Source: Lachnospiraceae bacterium (GTDB lineage: Bacteria; Bacillota; Clostridia; Lachnospirales; Lachnospiraceae). Taken from it: 6,350 bases of DNA. The DNA is taken from contig JAILFQ010000174.1 in NCBI GenBank assembly GCA_024697505.1, positions 1 to 6,350 on the forward strand. The letters are read 5' to 3'. Positions 1 to 6,350 of the stretch are shown piece after piece. A program made the position numbers and the translations under genes. The notes beneath the pieces were generated by a model. The model searched no databases, was not told the origin of the DNA, and saw only the letters and a list, made by a program, of their open reading frames with translations. How positions within the stretch are numbered: position 1 is the first letter of the stretch; each line of letters starts with the position of its first letter.

Positions 1-2
1 TG

Positions 3-59
3 GATTTTGAAGAATACAGGGCTTTGCCTGAAATAGAAAGTATTTTTTTCTACTTATAG
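3..59 (+). CDS. Possible 3' end of an upstream gene (partial)
   Basis: An open frame enters from the left edge and ends at TAG 57-59. Its last residues read DFEEYRALPEIESIFFYL. The acidic, codon-like composition and the strong terminator 22 bases downstream suggest the tail of a real plus-strand gene. Eighteen residues are too few to name a family. The competing frame starting at base 1 stops at 34-36 (WILKNTGLCLK) and cannot be excluded; the third frame stops at 8-10. The presence of a gene end here is inferred mainly from the terminator. Confidence 0.4.
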   Translation, partial: DFEEYRALPEIESIFFYL

Positions 60-80
60 AATTGAGACAAGAAATATTAA

Positions 81-126
81 GGGCGGAATTGTTAACATTT
101 GTTAACAATTCCGCCCGTTTTTGTTT
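81..126 (+). terminator. Rho-independent terminator of the upstream transcript
   Basis: A perfect 16-bp inverted repeat has arms at 81-96 and 101-116 and a 4-base ATTT loop. It is followed directly by a T-rich run (GTTTTTGTTT, 117-126). The outer half of the stem is GC-rich (GGGCGG/CCGCCC) and the inner half contains GTTAAC on both arms. Stem length, small loop and U-tract are those of an intrinsic terminator. It separates the upstream gene from the glycosidase operon. The upstream flank is A-rich with only short T runs on the opposite strand, so strong termination in the other direction is less likely. Confidence 0.9.
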
Positions 127-138
127 ATTAAAAATAAA

Positions 139-166
139 GAAAATTAACATTTTGGGGTTAAATTTC
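139..166. promoter_or_regulatory. Candidate operator: imperfect inverted repeat upstream of the operon
   Basis: GAAAATTAAC (139-148) and GTTAAATTTC (157-166) form a 10-bp inverted repeat with one mismatch around an 8-base centre (ATTTTGGG). It lies just upstream of, or overlapping, the -35 region of the candidate promoters, between the terminator and the first glycosidase gene. This placement and dyad symmetry suit a binding site for a dimeric regulator. The sequence is AT-rich, so chance symmetry is possible. It does not resemble a CcpA cre site, because the central CG is absent. No regulator gene is visible in the window. Confidence 0.35.
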
Positions 167-167
167 A

Positions 168-196
168 TTGCTTTTATAAGTAAAATAGGGTATAAG
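168..196 (+). promoter_or_regulatory. Candidate sigma-A promoter of the glycosidase operon
   Basis: TTGCTT (168-173) and TATAAG (191-196) are separated by 17 bases. The -10 box matches consensus at five of six positions and the -35 box at three. Transcription would begin near 203, giving a leader of about 85 bases to the preferred ATG at 288. An overlapping alternative with the same form lies 16 bases upstream: TTGGGG (152-157), 17 bases, TATAAG (175-180). TAAAAT at 181-186 is a third possible -10. The AT-rich stretch clearly holds the operon promoter, but which boxes are used cannot be settled by eye. Confidence 0.5.
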
Positions 197-275
197 TATT
201 TATGGAAGGTTATATTTGTATTCCAAAAGTAAACAAAGGGCAGAAAACTATATTCCGGCTTATATTGCCGGTGAG

Positions 276-281
276 AAGGAG
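276..281 (+). promoter_or_regulatory. Ribosome binding site that decides the alpha-mannosidase start
   Basis: AAGGAG lies six bases before ATG 288. It is a near-ideal Shine-Dalgarno match at good spacing and supports ATG 288 over the upstream in-frame TTG at 216. That TTG has its own weaker site, GGAAGG at 204-209, also six bases away. The protein beginning at 288 (MKFAKERAQIIADQL) also looks like the usual N-terminus of long bacterial GH38 enzymes. Confidence 0.7.
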
Positions 282-287
282 AAGACC

Positions 288-3200
288 ATGAAGTTTGCCA
301 AAGAGAGGGCGCAAATAATTGCAGACCAGTTAAAAAGATACTCGGTCGAACTTGAAGAGCATGTAGGCGGATGGCAGGTTAAAGAGGGCTGCTATATAGA
401 TGTGGCAGAAGCTGATTCCGCTAAAGAACAATGGAAACCATTTGATAACGAAAAGGAACGCTGGTACGGACCGGATAAACATTACTGGTTCAGAGCTCAG
501 GTAACGATTCCTGAAAGTATGGACGGTAAGGAAGTTTGGTTCCTTTGCCGCACACAGCTTGAAGACTGGGATGATGGAAGAAACCCTCAGTTTCTTGTGT
601 TTATAGATGGAAAGGTTACGCAGGGACTTGACATTAATCACCGCGAAATCCTTCTTACAAAGAAGGCTAAGGGCGGCACAACAATGCAGATTGATATGCA
701 GTCCTACACAGGAACTCTTCACAATGAGTTCCGCCTTTTAACAGATCTTTTGGTAATAAACCCTGAGACACAGGCTCTTTATTACGACATTCAGGTTCCT
801 CTTTGGAGCCTTAACAGAATGAAGGAAAACGACAGACCTCGTCTGGAGATAGAAGAGGTTCTTACCGAAACCGTTAACCTTGTGGATTTAAGAGATCCTA
901 AGAGCGACACTTTCAAGGCTTCCGTTAAGAAAGCCTCCGAATATATAGGTAAGCATCTTTATGATGAACTTACAGGCTATGACGAAGTTATTGCAAGCTG
1001 TATCGGACATACTCATATTGACGTTGCATGGCTTTGGACAGTCGCACAGGTAAGACAGAAATCCTGCAGAAGCTTTGCAACAGTTTTAAAGCTTATGGAA
1101 GAATATCCAAACTATCATTTTATGTCCAGCCAGCCTCAGCTTTACAAATTTGTAAAGGAAAGACACCCGGAAGAATATGCCCGCATAAAAGAGCGTATTA
1201 AAGAAGGAAGATGGGAGCCGGAAGGCGGAATGTGGGTAGAAGCAGACTGCAATCTTACATCCGGAGAATCCCTGGTTAGACAGTTCCTTTACGGAAAGAG
1301 ATTCTTTAAAGAAGAATTCGGAAAAGACAACAGAATACTCTGGCTTCCGGATGTATTCGGATACAGCGGTGCCCTTCCTCAGATCATGAAGAAGTGCGGA
1401 ATAGATTACTTTATGACCACAAAGCTTGCATGGAATCAGTTTAACAAGATCCCGTTCGACACATTTATGTGGGAAGGAATAGACGGTACCAAGGTGTTTA
1501 CACATCTTATTACCACACTTGGCGTTGGCCAGAGCATTAACAACTTCTTTACAACCTACAACGGAATGCTTCATCCGGACGCAATAATGGGCGGCTGGGA
1601 AAGATACCAGAACAAGGACATTAACAATGATATTCTTGTTTCCTACGGCTTTGGAGACGGAGGCGGCGGCCCTACAAGACAGATGCTTGAAACTTCAAAG
1701 AGAATGGAAAAGGGCATAAAGGGCGTTCCGAAGGTGCGTCAGGTAGGTTCAAGACAGTATTTTGAAGAGCTCGAAGCAAGAGTTAAAGATTCCAAGAGAC
1801 TTCCAAAGTGGGTAGGAGAACTTTACTTCGAATACCATCGTGGTACCTATACTTCTCAGGGCAAGAACAAGAGATATAACAGAAAAACAGAGTATGCAAT
1901 GATGGAACTCGAGTTTATTTCCGCTCTTGCCGCAAAACTTGGAGTAGAGTATCCAAAGAAGGAAATGGACGAAATGTGGGAGACTATTCTTCGTAACCAG
2001 TTCCATGATATTCTTCCGGGTTCTGCAATCAAAGAAGTTTATGAAGTAACCACTGAGGAATATGAGGCTATTGCCAAAAAGATAACAGAACTTCTTAAAG
2101 AGAGAATAGCAAAGGTCCTTCCTGCAGGAAATACGGTAACGGTTTACAACACTTTGGGAAGAGAAAGAGAAGATATTGTTGAACTCGGAAACCTTACAAA
2201 TGCAGAAGCTCTTACAGATGGAAAGAATGTATTCCCGGTACAGAAGACAGCAAATGGAGCGATTGCATTCGTTAAAGACATTCCGTCAAAAGGATATGTA
2301 ACCCTCAAGGAAACAAATCCTGCCGGAACTGTTTCCGCCCCTTTCACAGTTGAAAAGGACAGTATTGAAACACCTTTCTATACAATAAAACTTGATAAGT
2401 GCGGCCAGTTCGCATCTATTTTTGACAAAGAGGCAAACAGAGAGGTTTTAACAGAGGGAACAATAGGTAACGAACTCAGAATATATGAAGATAAGCCTAT
2501 GTGCTTCTCAAACTGGGATATAGATGTTTACTACACAGAAAAGTCCTGGCCTGTAACAGATGTTACAAGCATGGAATGGACAGAGAAAGGCCCTGTACGT
2601 GCAACTCTTGAAATTGAAAGGCACGTTATGGAAACCGTTGTAAAACAGAAGATTCATTTCTATGCAAATACAAGAAGAATAGACTTTGAGACATATGTAA
2701 ACTGGAACTTCTCCGAGCATCTTATGAAGGTTCATTTCCCTGTGGATGTTCATACAGATGAAGCAACTTTTGATATACAGTTTGGTAATCTTAAGAGGAA
2801 GATCCATAAGAATACAAGCTGGGATGTTGCAAGATTTGAGTCCTGCGGACATAAGTGGGCAGACCTTTCCGAAGGCGGCTACGGTGTAAGTATTATGAAC
2901 GATTGTAAGTACGGTCATTCCGTACTGGATGGAAAGTTATCATTAACACTTATCAAGTCCGGTACAGAACCGGATCCACAGGCGGACAGAGGAGAACATT
3001 TCTTTACATATTCCATTTACCCTCATATGGGAACATGGCAGGAGGCAGGTACCGAATGGGAAAGCTTTAACCTTAATATACCTGCAAAGGCTGTTCTTGC
3101 ATCACCTGCAGAGGAAAGAAGCTCATTTATGAGTGTGGATAAGAGAAATGTTGTTCTTGAAACAATTAAGAGAGCAGAAGACGGTGACGGCATTATTGTA

Positions 3201-3380
3201 CGTCTTTACGAGACAGAAAATACAAGAAGTCAGGTTACCGTTACATGTAAAGATAAATTAACGGATGTTACCGAAACAAACCTTGTTGAGGAAGGTTGTG
3301 AAAGAAGTGCAAAAGTAGACGGTAATACTTTCACATTCACAATTAAACCGTATGAGGTTAAAACGTTTAGAATAAAGTAG
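288..3380 (+). CDS. GH38 alpha-mannosidase, cytosolic MAN2C1/Ams1-type
   Basis: This 1030-aa enzyme is predicted to hydrolyse alpha-linked mannose from non-reducing ends with retention of configuration, using a metal (usually zinc) in the active site. A beta-rich N-terminal domain covers about residues 30-220. The catalytic GH38 barrel follows, with GHTHIDVAW at 240-248 (predicted metal ligands H243 and D245), GGMWVE near 314-318, LPDVFGYSG with the predicted nucleophile D355, and GDGGGGPT at 456-463. The helical middle domain carries QFHDILPGS with the predicted metal ligand H573. The large beta-sandwich C-terminal domain runs from about 630 to the end. Key residues are assigned by analogy to Golgi mannosidase II. 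Length and motifs fit the long family of yeast Ams1 and human MAN2C1 better than the shorter E. coli MngB. There is no signal peptide, so a cytoplasmic location is inferred. It is first in the operon, 15 bases before the GH18 gene. If translation begins at TTG 216 the protein gains 24 residues. Linkage specificity (alpha-1,2, -1,3 or -1,6) cannot be read from sequence. Confidence 0.95.
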   Translation: MKFAKERAQIIADQLKRYSVELEEHVGGWQVKEGCYIDVAEADSAKEQWKPFDNEKERWYGPDKHYWFRAQVTIPESMDGKEVWFLCRTQLEDWDDGRNPQFLVFIDGKVTQGLDINHREILLTKKAKGGTTMQIDMQSYTGTLHNEFRLLTDLLVINPETQALYYDIQVPLWSLNRMKENDRPRLEIEEVLTETVNLVDLRDPKSDTFKASVKKASEYIGKHLYDELTGYDEVIASCIGHTHIDVAWLWTVAQVRQKSCRSFATVLKLMEEYPNYHFMSSQPQLYKFVKERHPEEYARIKERIKEGRWEPEGGMWVEADCNLTSGESLVRQFLYGKRFFKEEFGKDNRILWLPDVFGYSGALPQIMKKCGIDYFMTTKLAWNQFNKIPFDTFMWEGIDGTKVFTHLITTLGVGQSINNFFTTYNGMLHPDAIMGGWERYQNKDINNDILVSYGFGDGGGGPTRQMLETSKRMEKGIKGVPKVRQVGSRQYFEELEARVKDSKRLPKWVGELYFEYHRGTYTSQGKNKRYNRKTEYAMMELEFISALAAKLGVEYPKKEMDEMWETILRNQFHDILPGSAIKEVYEVTTEEYEAIAKKITELLKERIAKVLPAGNTVTVYNTLGREREDIVELGNLTNAEALTDGKNVFPVQKTANGAIAFVKDIPSKGYVTLKETNPAGTVSAPFTVEKDSIETPFYTIKLDKCGQFASIFDKEANREVLTEGTIGNELRIYEDKPMCFSNWDIDVYYTEKSWPVTDVTSMEWTEKGPVRATLEIERHVMETVVKQKIHFYANTRRIDFETYVNWNFSEHLMKVHFPVDVHTDEATFDIQFGNLKRKIHKNTSWDVARFESCGHKWADLSEGGYGVSIMNDCKYGHSVLDGKLSLTLIKSGTEPDPQADRGEHFFTYSIYPHMGTWQEAGTEWESFNLNIPAKAVLASPAEERSSFMSVDKRNVVLETIKRAEDGDGIIVRLYETENTRSQVTVTCKDKLTDVTETNLVEEGCERSAKVDGNTFTFTIKPYEVKTFRIK

Positions 3381-3385
3381 CATTC

Positions 3386-3390
3386 GGAGG
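3386..3390 (+). promoter_or_regulatory. Ribosome binding site fixing a GTG start for the GH18 gene
   Basis: GGAGG sits five bases before GTG 3396, in the 15-base gap after the alpha-mannosidase stop. No ATG with a comparable site lies in this frame nearby. The protein from this GTG begins just ahead of the first barrel strand (RLLAYIGSG), so little room is left for a later start. Confidence 0.75.
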
Positions 3391-3395
3391 CTGAA

Positions 3396-4430
3396 GTGAC
3401 AAAAGATATCAAAGCACAAAAAAGGCTGCTTGCATACATAGGAAGCGGCCCCGTAATAGAGAGAGATGTAAAAAAATTAACACATATTAATATTGCCTTT
3501 GGCGGACTTAGAAGGGACGGAAGTGTTTCCGGGGCAAACCACGAAAAGGTTAAAATGTTGCCAAAGTTTCGTGAGTGGAATCCGGACATTAAGGTTTTGC
3601 TTTCCTTTGTTGCCGAAGGCGGACAGGCAGATTCCTTTTCTGTATGCGCCAAGGATGAAGGGCTCAGGAGAAAAACAGCTGAAAATATGGCAAGGCTCGT
3701 TGAAGAAACGGGCCTTGACGGAATAGATCTGGACTGGGAATATCCATGCGTTCCTTCAAACGGTTACGACGTTTGTCTTGAAGACAGAGAAAATTTTACC
3801 CTGCTTTGCCTGGCGATAAGCGAGGAACTTGACAAACTTCCGGGAAAGAAAATGCTTACCATAGCGGCGGGAGCAGACCTTTATTATGTAAAGTGCACAG
3901 AACTGGATAAACTTGCAAATATTCTGGATTATATCTGCCTTATGACATACGACCTTAAGTGCGGTTTCCATGCGCTTGCAGGCCACCATACGGCACTTTA
4001 CTCAAATCGCGGAGATGTTTTTACAAACAGCTGTGACCAGGCCCTCAGGCTTTTTAACAGTGCGGGTGTTCCAAAAGAAAAACTTCTTATGGGTTGTGCT
4101 TTTTATTCAAGAAAATGGGAAAATATTGCGGACAGAAACCATGGCCTTCTGCAGATATGTAAGAACGGCGGCGGTTACGGACCGGACTATGAACCTCTTG
4201 AAAAAGATTATATTAACAAAAACGGTTATGTTCGTTATTGGGATGAAGAGGCTATGGCGCCATATCTTTTTAACGGTTCCACTTTTCTGTCCTATGACGA
4301 CGAAGAATCCCTTGCAAATAAGGCTAAATACGTTGTTGAAAACGGTTATGGCGGCCTGTTTTACTGGGAACACAAATGTGATACTACAGGAAAACTCTTA
4401 GATGCTTTGTACAGAAACATTAAAGCTTGA
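3396..4430 (+). CDS. GH18 glycoside hydrolase (chitinase/chitobiase/ENGase-like)
   Basis: This 344-aa single-domain TIM-barrel protein is predicted to cleave beta-1,4 bonds next to N-acetylglucosamine by substrate-assisted catalysis. The signature DGIDLDWE spans residues 108-115, with D108, D111, D113 and the proton donor E115 all intact. MTYD at 183-186 is the conserved barrel-strand motif whose Tyr and Asp help position the substrate acetamido group. The FYWEH segment places the usual late-barrel tryptophan at W324. Residues around 230-285 (GGGYGPDYEPL through the YVRYWDEEA region) look like the alpha/beta insertion of chitinase-type GH18 enzymes. There is no signal peptide, chitin-binding module or linker, unlike typical secreted chitinases. 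This points to intracellular action on short imported substrates such as chitooligosaccharides or the GlcNAc-GlcNAc core of N-glycans. Lysosomal di-N-acetylchitobiase and the EndoH/EndoF endoglycosidases are also GH18, so the operon context favours an N-glycan core activity, but this is inference. It uses a GTG start and ends 16 bases before the next gene. Confidence 0.92.
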   Translation: MTKDIKAQKRLLAYIGSGPVIERDVKKLTHINIAFGGLRRDGSVSGANHEKVKMLPKFREWNPDIKVLLSFVAEGGQADSFSVCAKDEGLRRKTAENMARLVEETGLDGIDLDWEYPCVPSNGYDVCLEDRENFTLLCLAISEELDKLPGKKMLTIAAGADLYYVKCTELDKLANILDYICLMTYDLKCGFHALAGHHTALYSNRGDVFTNSCDQALRLFNSAGVPKEKLLMGCAFYSRKWENIADRNHGLLQICKNGGGYGPDYEPLEKDYINKNGYVRYWDEEAMAPYLFNGSTFLSYDDEESLANKAKYVVENGYGGLFYWEHKCDTTGKLLDALYRNIKA

Positions 4431-4434
4431 TTAT

Positions 4435-4441
4435 GGGAGGG
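4435..4441 (+). promoter_or_regulatory. Ribosome binding site that decides the fucosidase start
   Basis: GGGAGGG lies five bases before ATG 4447, immediately after the GH18 stop codon. The earlier in-frame ATG at 4402 lies inside the GH18 coding region and has no purine-rich site in front of it. It would only add 15 residues that repeat GH18 coding sequence in another frame, so ATG 4447 is chosen. Confidence 0.8.
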
Positions 4442-4446
4442 AAAAT

Positions 4447-5886
4447 ATGAACCCTGATGAAGAAAAGGAAATGAAGAAACAGACCGAAGAGGAAAAAGCT
4501 GAAAACATCGCTGCAGAAAGTAAAGCGGATGAAGTAAATGAAGGTGTGCATAATTACAGTCGTGCCGACAGATATATTCCTCCAAAGGAACCGGCAGTTA
4601 AGCGTCAGCTGGAATGGTTTATGGACCAAAAGCTGGCTTTAATGATGCACTGGGGCGTTTATTCTCAGCTTGGAATAGTAGAATCCTGGGCTCTTTCAGA
4701 TGATGATGCAAATTGGTCCAGAGACGGCATAGATTGGGAAGTGGACGGAGAAAGCTTTAAAAAGCAGTACTTCGATCTTAACAAGACCTTTAATCCTATT
4801 CGTTTCCAGCCTGATAAATGGGCTGAGGCGGCAGCTGATGCCGGCTTTAAATATTGCGTGTTTACCACAAAGCATCACGACGGGTTCTGTATGTGGGATA
4901 CAAAGTATTCGGATTACAAGATCACAGCACCGGATTGTCCTTTCCATACCAACAAATATGCGGATGTCTGTGCTCATCTTTTTGAGGAAATGAGAAAGAA
5001 AGGGCTTGGAATAGCAGCCTATTTCTCAAAAGCTGACTGGCATTTTCCGGATTATTGGTGTACAGACGGCGAAAGAGGGAACTTCACATACAGAGGACCG
5101 GGTTACGATCCTAAGAAGCACCCTGAAAGATGGGAAAAATTTGTAGAGTTCACTCATAATCAGATTAAAGAACTTACAAAGAATTATGGAAGAATAGATG
5201 TACTTTGGTTCGACGCAGGCTGGGTCTGCAAAGGTGCCAACGAAGATATAAGACTTGGTGAACTTATGGATGAAGTAAGAACCTATCAGCCATGGATCTT
5301 AAGTGCAGACAGAACAGTGGGCGGACCATACGAAAATTATGTAACTCCTGAGCAGTGCGTTCCGGAAAAACCTCTGGGTATTCCTTGGGAAAGCTGCATT
5401 ACTATGGGAACATCATTTTCCTTTAAGTATGAAGACAAGTACAAGAGCCCGAGAGAAATAGCAAATCTTCTTATGGATATTGTTTGCAAAGGCGGAAATC
5501 TTGCGCTTAATGTCGGGCCTCAGCCGGACGGAAGGCTTCCTGAAGGTGCTTTAACCAGCATGAAGGGGCTTGGAAAGTGGATGAGAGTTTACGGAGAAGG
5601 CATATACGGCACAAGAGTATGCGCTCCTTATAAAAAAGACGGCATTTGCTTTACCGCAAAGGAAAAAGAAAAGCTTTGCTACGCATTTACCATGTATGCG
5701 GATGAAAAGGATTTTGCCAAAAAAGAGATCTTTGTTCCGCTTGAACAAGAGATAAAGGCTGTTGAACAGCTTGAGACAGAACAAAAGATAAACTTCAGAA
5801 AGACGGATGGAGGCTATTTGTTCACCGATTGCAATACAGATGAAGAACATCCTATTGCACAGGCCTTCAGAATTCATCTCGCATAA
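4447..5886 (+). CDS. GH29 alpha-L-fucosidase
   Basis: This 479-aa enzyme is predicted to release alpha-linked L-fucose with retention of configuration. The GH29 barrel spans about residues 45-385, with MMHWGVYS around H68, TKHHDGF with the fucose-binding pair H143-H144, LWFDAGW with the predicted nucleophile D256, YVTPEQ, WESC at 314-317 and GGNLALNVGP at 349-358. WESC and GGNLALNVGP closely parallel motifs of human FUCA1. A C-terminal beta-rich domain of roughly 80-90 residues completes the usual architecture. The D-A-G-W form of the nucleophile motif leans towards the broad-specificity GH29-A group, but the acid/base residue and subfamily are not secure by eye. Residues 1-33 are an unusual Glu/Lys/Ala-rich tail with no hydrophobic core, so it is not a signal peptide; cytoplasmic action is inferred. 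The gene is third in the operon, with 18 bases to the next start. Beside mannosidase and GH18 genes, a role in removing core or antennary fucose from N-glycans is plausible; free fucosyl-oligosaccharides are an alternative. Confidence 0.95.
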   Translation: MNPDEEKEMKKQTEEEKAENIAAESKADEVNEGVHNYSRADRYIPPKEPAVKRQLEWFMDQKLALMMHWGVYSQLGIVESWALSDDDANWSRDGIDWEVDGESFKKQYFDLNKTFNPIRFQPDKWAEAAADAGFKYCVFTTKHHDGFCMWDTKYSDYKITAPDCPFHTNKYADVCAHLFEEMRKKGLGIAAYFSKADWHFPDYWCTDGERGNFTYRGPGYDPKKHPERWEKFVEFTHNQIKELTKNYGRIDVLWFDAGWVCKGANEDIRLGELMDEVRTYQPWILSADRTVGGPYENYVTPEQCVPEKPLGIPWESCITMGTSFSFKYEDKYKSPREIANLLMDIVCKGGNLALNVGPQPDGRLPEGALTSMKGLGKWMRVYGEGIYGTRVCAPYKKDGICFTAKEKEKLCYAFTMYADEKDFAKKEIFVPLEQEIKAVEQLETEQKINFRKTDGGYLFTDCNTDEEHPIAQAFRIHLA

Positions 5887-5904
5887 AGAAAGGTGCAAAG
5901 AAAA

Positions 5905-6350
5905 ATGAGCTTAATTACATTCTCTGATGAAATGAAAAGCCGTATAAATGCGGATTTCGATGAAGCAACTAAATACTTTGGCGGATGCAGGGAAGAGATA
6001 CAAAAAAGAACAGACGAACTTGATGGAGTTGAAAAACTCTTTACAAAGTATCTTTATGCCCATCTGCCTCTTTCGGATGTGGGTGCGGTAAGTTTTGACA
6101 TAATTTACAGCTACGCAAAACATGGTGCCTTCCTTTTGGAGAATTCCGAGTTTTTAAAAGGAGTTTCGGCAGAGTATTTTCTTCAATATGTTCTTGCCTG
6201 CAGGATCAATTCCGAAGATTTAACAGATTGCAGAGAGTTTTTCTACAATATGGTTAAGGATCGTGTAAAAGGAATGAACAGACATGATGCTGTTTTGGAG
6301 GCCAATAACTGGTGCTATGAGCAGGCTACTTACAGGTCTACTTCTCCAAG
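5905..6350 (+). CDS. Transglutaminase-like domain protein, N-terminal part (cut by window end)
   Basis: The frame opens at ATG 5905 and runs to the right edge without a stop, giving 148 complete codons. An AAAGG site lies 11 bases upstream, a slightly long spacing. The start is MSLITFSDEMKSRINADF. The segment YLYAHLPLSD (about 50-59), the run of short helices after it, DCREFFYNMVKDR, and NNWCYEQATYRSTSP at 135-149 (last residue inferred from the final bases) match, from memory, the N-terminal region of large transglutaminase-like proteins of Lachnospiraceae and related Clostridia. In those, the YRSTSP-like stretch leads into a GRCGE(E)S catalytic-cysteine motif and a later HAW histidine motif. 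Those catalytic parts lie beyond this window and were not seen. There is no signal peptide. Position after three glycosidase genes suggests a shared substrate. Members of this fold may be proteases, peptide:N-glycanase-like amidases or non-catalytic proteins, so the activity is unassigned. The family call rests on remembered resemblance, not on a search. Confidence 0.8.
   Translation, partial: MSLITFSDEMKSRINADFDEATKYFGGCREEIQKRTDELDGVEKLFTKYLYAHLPLSDVGAVSFDIIYSYAKHGAFLLENSEFLKGVSAEYFLQYVLACRINSEDLTDCREFFYNMVKDRVKGMNRHDAVLEANNWCYEQATYRSTSP

Noticed and set aside
34..52. Small TAGAAA...TTTCTA inverted repeat at the upstream gene end
   Set aside because: The arms are only six AT-rich bases and probably lie within coding sequence; a much stronger terminator follows, so no function is needed.
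81..116. GTTAAC-rich hairpin considered as an operator or attachment site
   Set aside because: The perfect stem, 4-base loop and immediate T-rich tail are fully explained by an intrinsic terminator; no integrase or duplicated site is present.
1086..1574. Antisense open frame of 162 codons within the mannosidase gene
   Set aside because: It lies wholly opposite conserved GH38 catalytic sequence, and its translation is Cys/Phe/Lys-rich with no recognisable domain. It is a shadow of codon bias on the coding strand, as are the other minus-strand frames.
3230..3652. Minus-strand open frame of 140 codons spanning the GH38-GH18 junction
   Set aside because: It overlaps the ends of two well-supported plus-strand genes and would sit over their junction. 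The product is Ser/Leu/Pro-rich and matches nothing recognised.
3970..4401. Plus-strand 143-codon frame inside the GH18 gene
   Set aside because: It runs in another frame under conserved GH18 sequence including the late barrel tryptophan motif, and lacks a convincing domain.
4402..4446. Upstream in-frame ATG extension of the fucosidase
   Set aside because: This ATG overlaps the end of the GH18 gene, has no Shine-Dalgarno site, and is outclassed by ATG 4447 with GGGAGGG five bases upstream.

Overview
The window looks like part of a polysaccharide- or glycan-utilisation locus from a Firmicute, most likely a gut or rumen Lachnospiraceae (Butyrivibrio-like) bacterium. The evidence is moderate-to-low GC, heavy AGA/GGA/CTT codon use, purine-rich Shine-Dalgarno sites before every gene, use of a GTG start, and the protein families present. 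The species assignment is inference; no rRNA or marker gene is present.

Layout: positions 1-59 probably hold the last codons of an upstream plus-strand gene. A perfect 16-bp hairpin with a T-rich tail (81-126) closes that unit. Positions 127-287 are a regulatory and leader stretch with an imperfect 10-bp inverted repeat (139-166), overlapping candidate sigma-A promoters (about 152-196), and two competing translation starts for the next gene. Four tightly packed plus-strand genes follow, with gaps of 15, 16 and 18 bases and no internal terminator, so they almost certainly form one operon: (1) a 1030-aa GH38 alpha-mannosidase of the long MAN2C1/Ams1 type; (2) a 344-aa GH18 glycosidase (chitinase, chitobiase or endo-N-acetylglucosaminidase fold); (3) a 479-aa GH29 alpha-L-fucosidase with a charged N-terminal tail; (4) the N-terminal 148 residues of a transglutaminase-like protein that runs off the window.

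None of the four proteins has a visible signal peptide or membrane segment, so they appear to act in the cytoplasm on imported material. Alpha-mannosidase, a chitobiose-cleaving fold and alpha-fucosidase together match the bonds of an N-glycan (mannose arms, GlcNAc-GlcNAc core, fucose branch). The fourth gene belongs to the superfamily that includes eukaryotic cytosolic peptide:N-glycanase. The working hypothesis is an intracellular N-glycan or glycopeptide dismantling operon that resembles the eukaryotic non-lysosomal free-glycan pathway. The enzyme families are well supported; the joint substrate is inference. No mobile elements, RNA genes or CRISPR arrays were seen.
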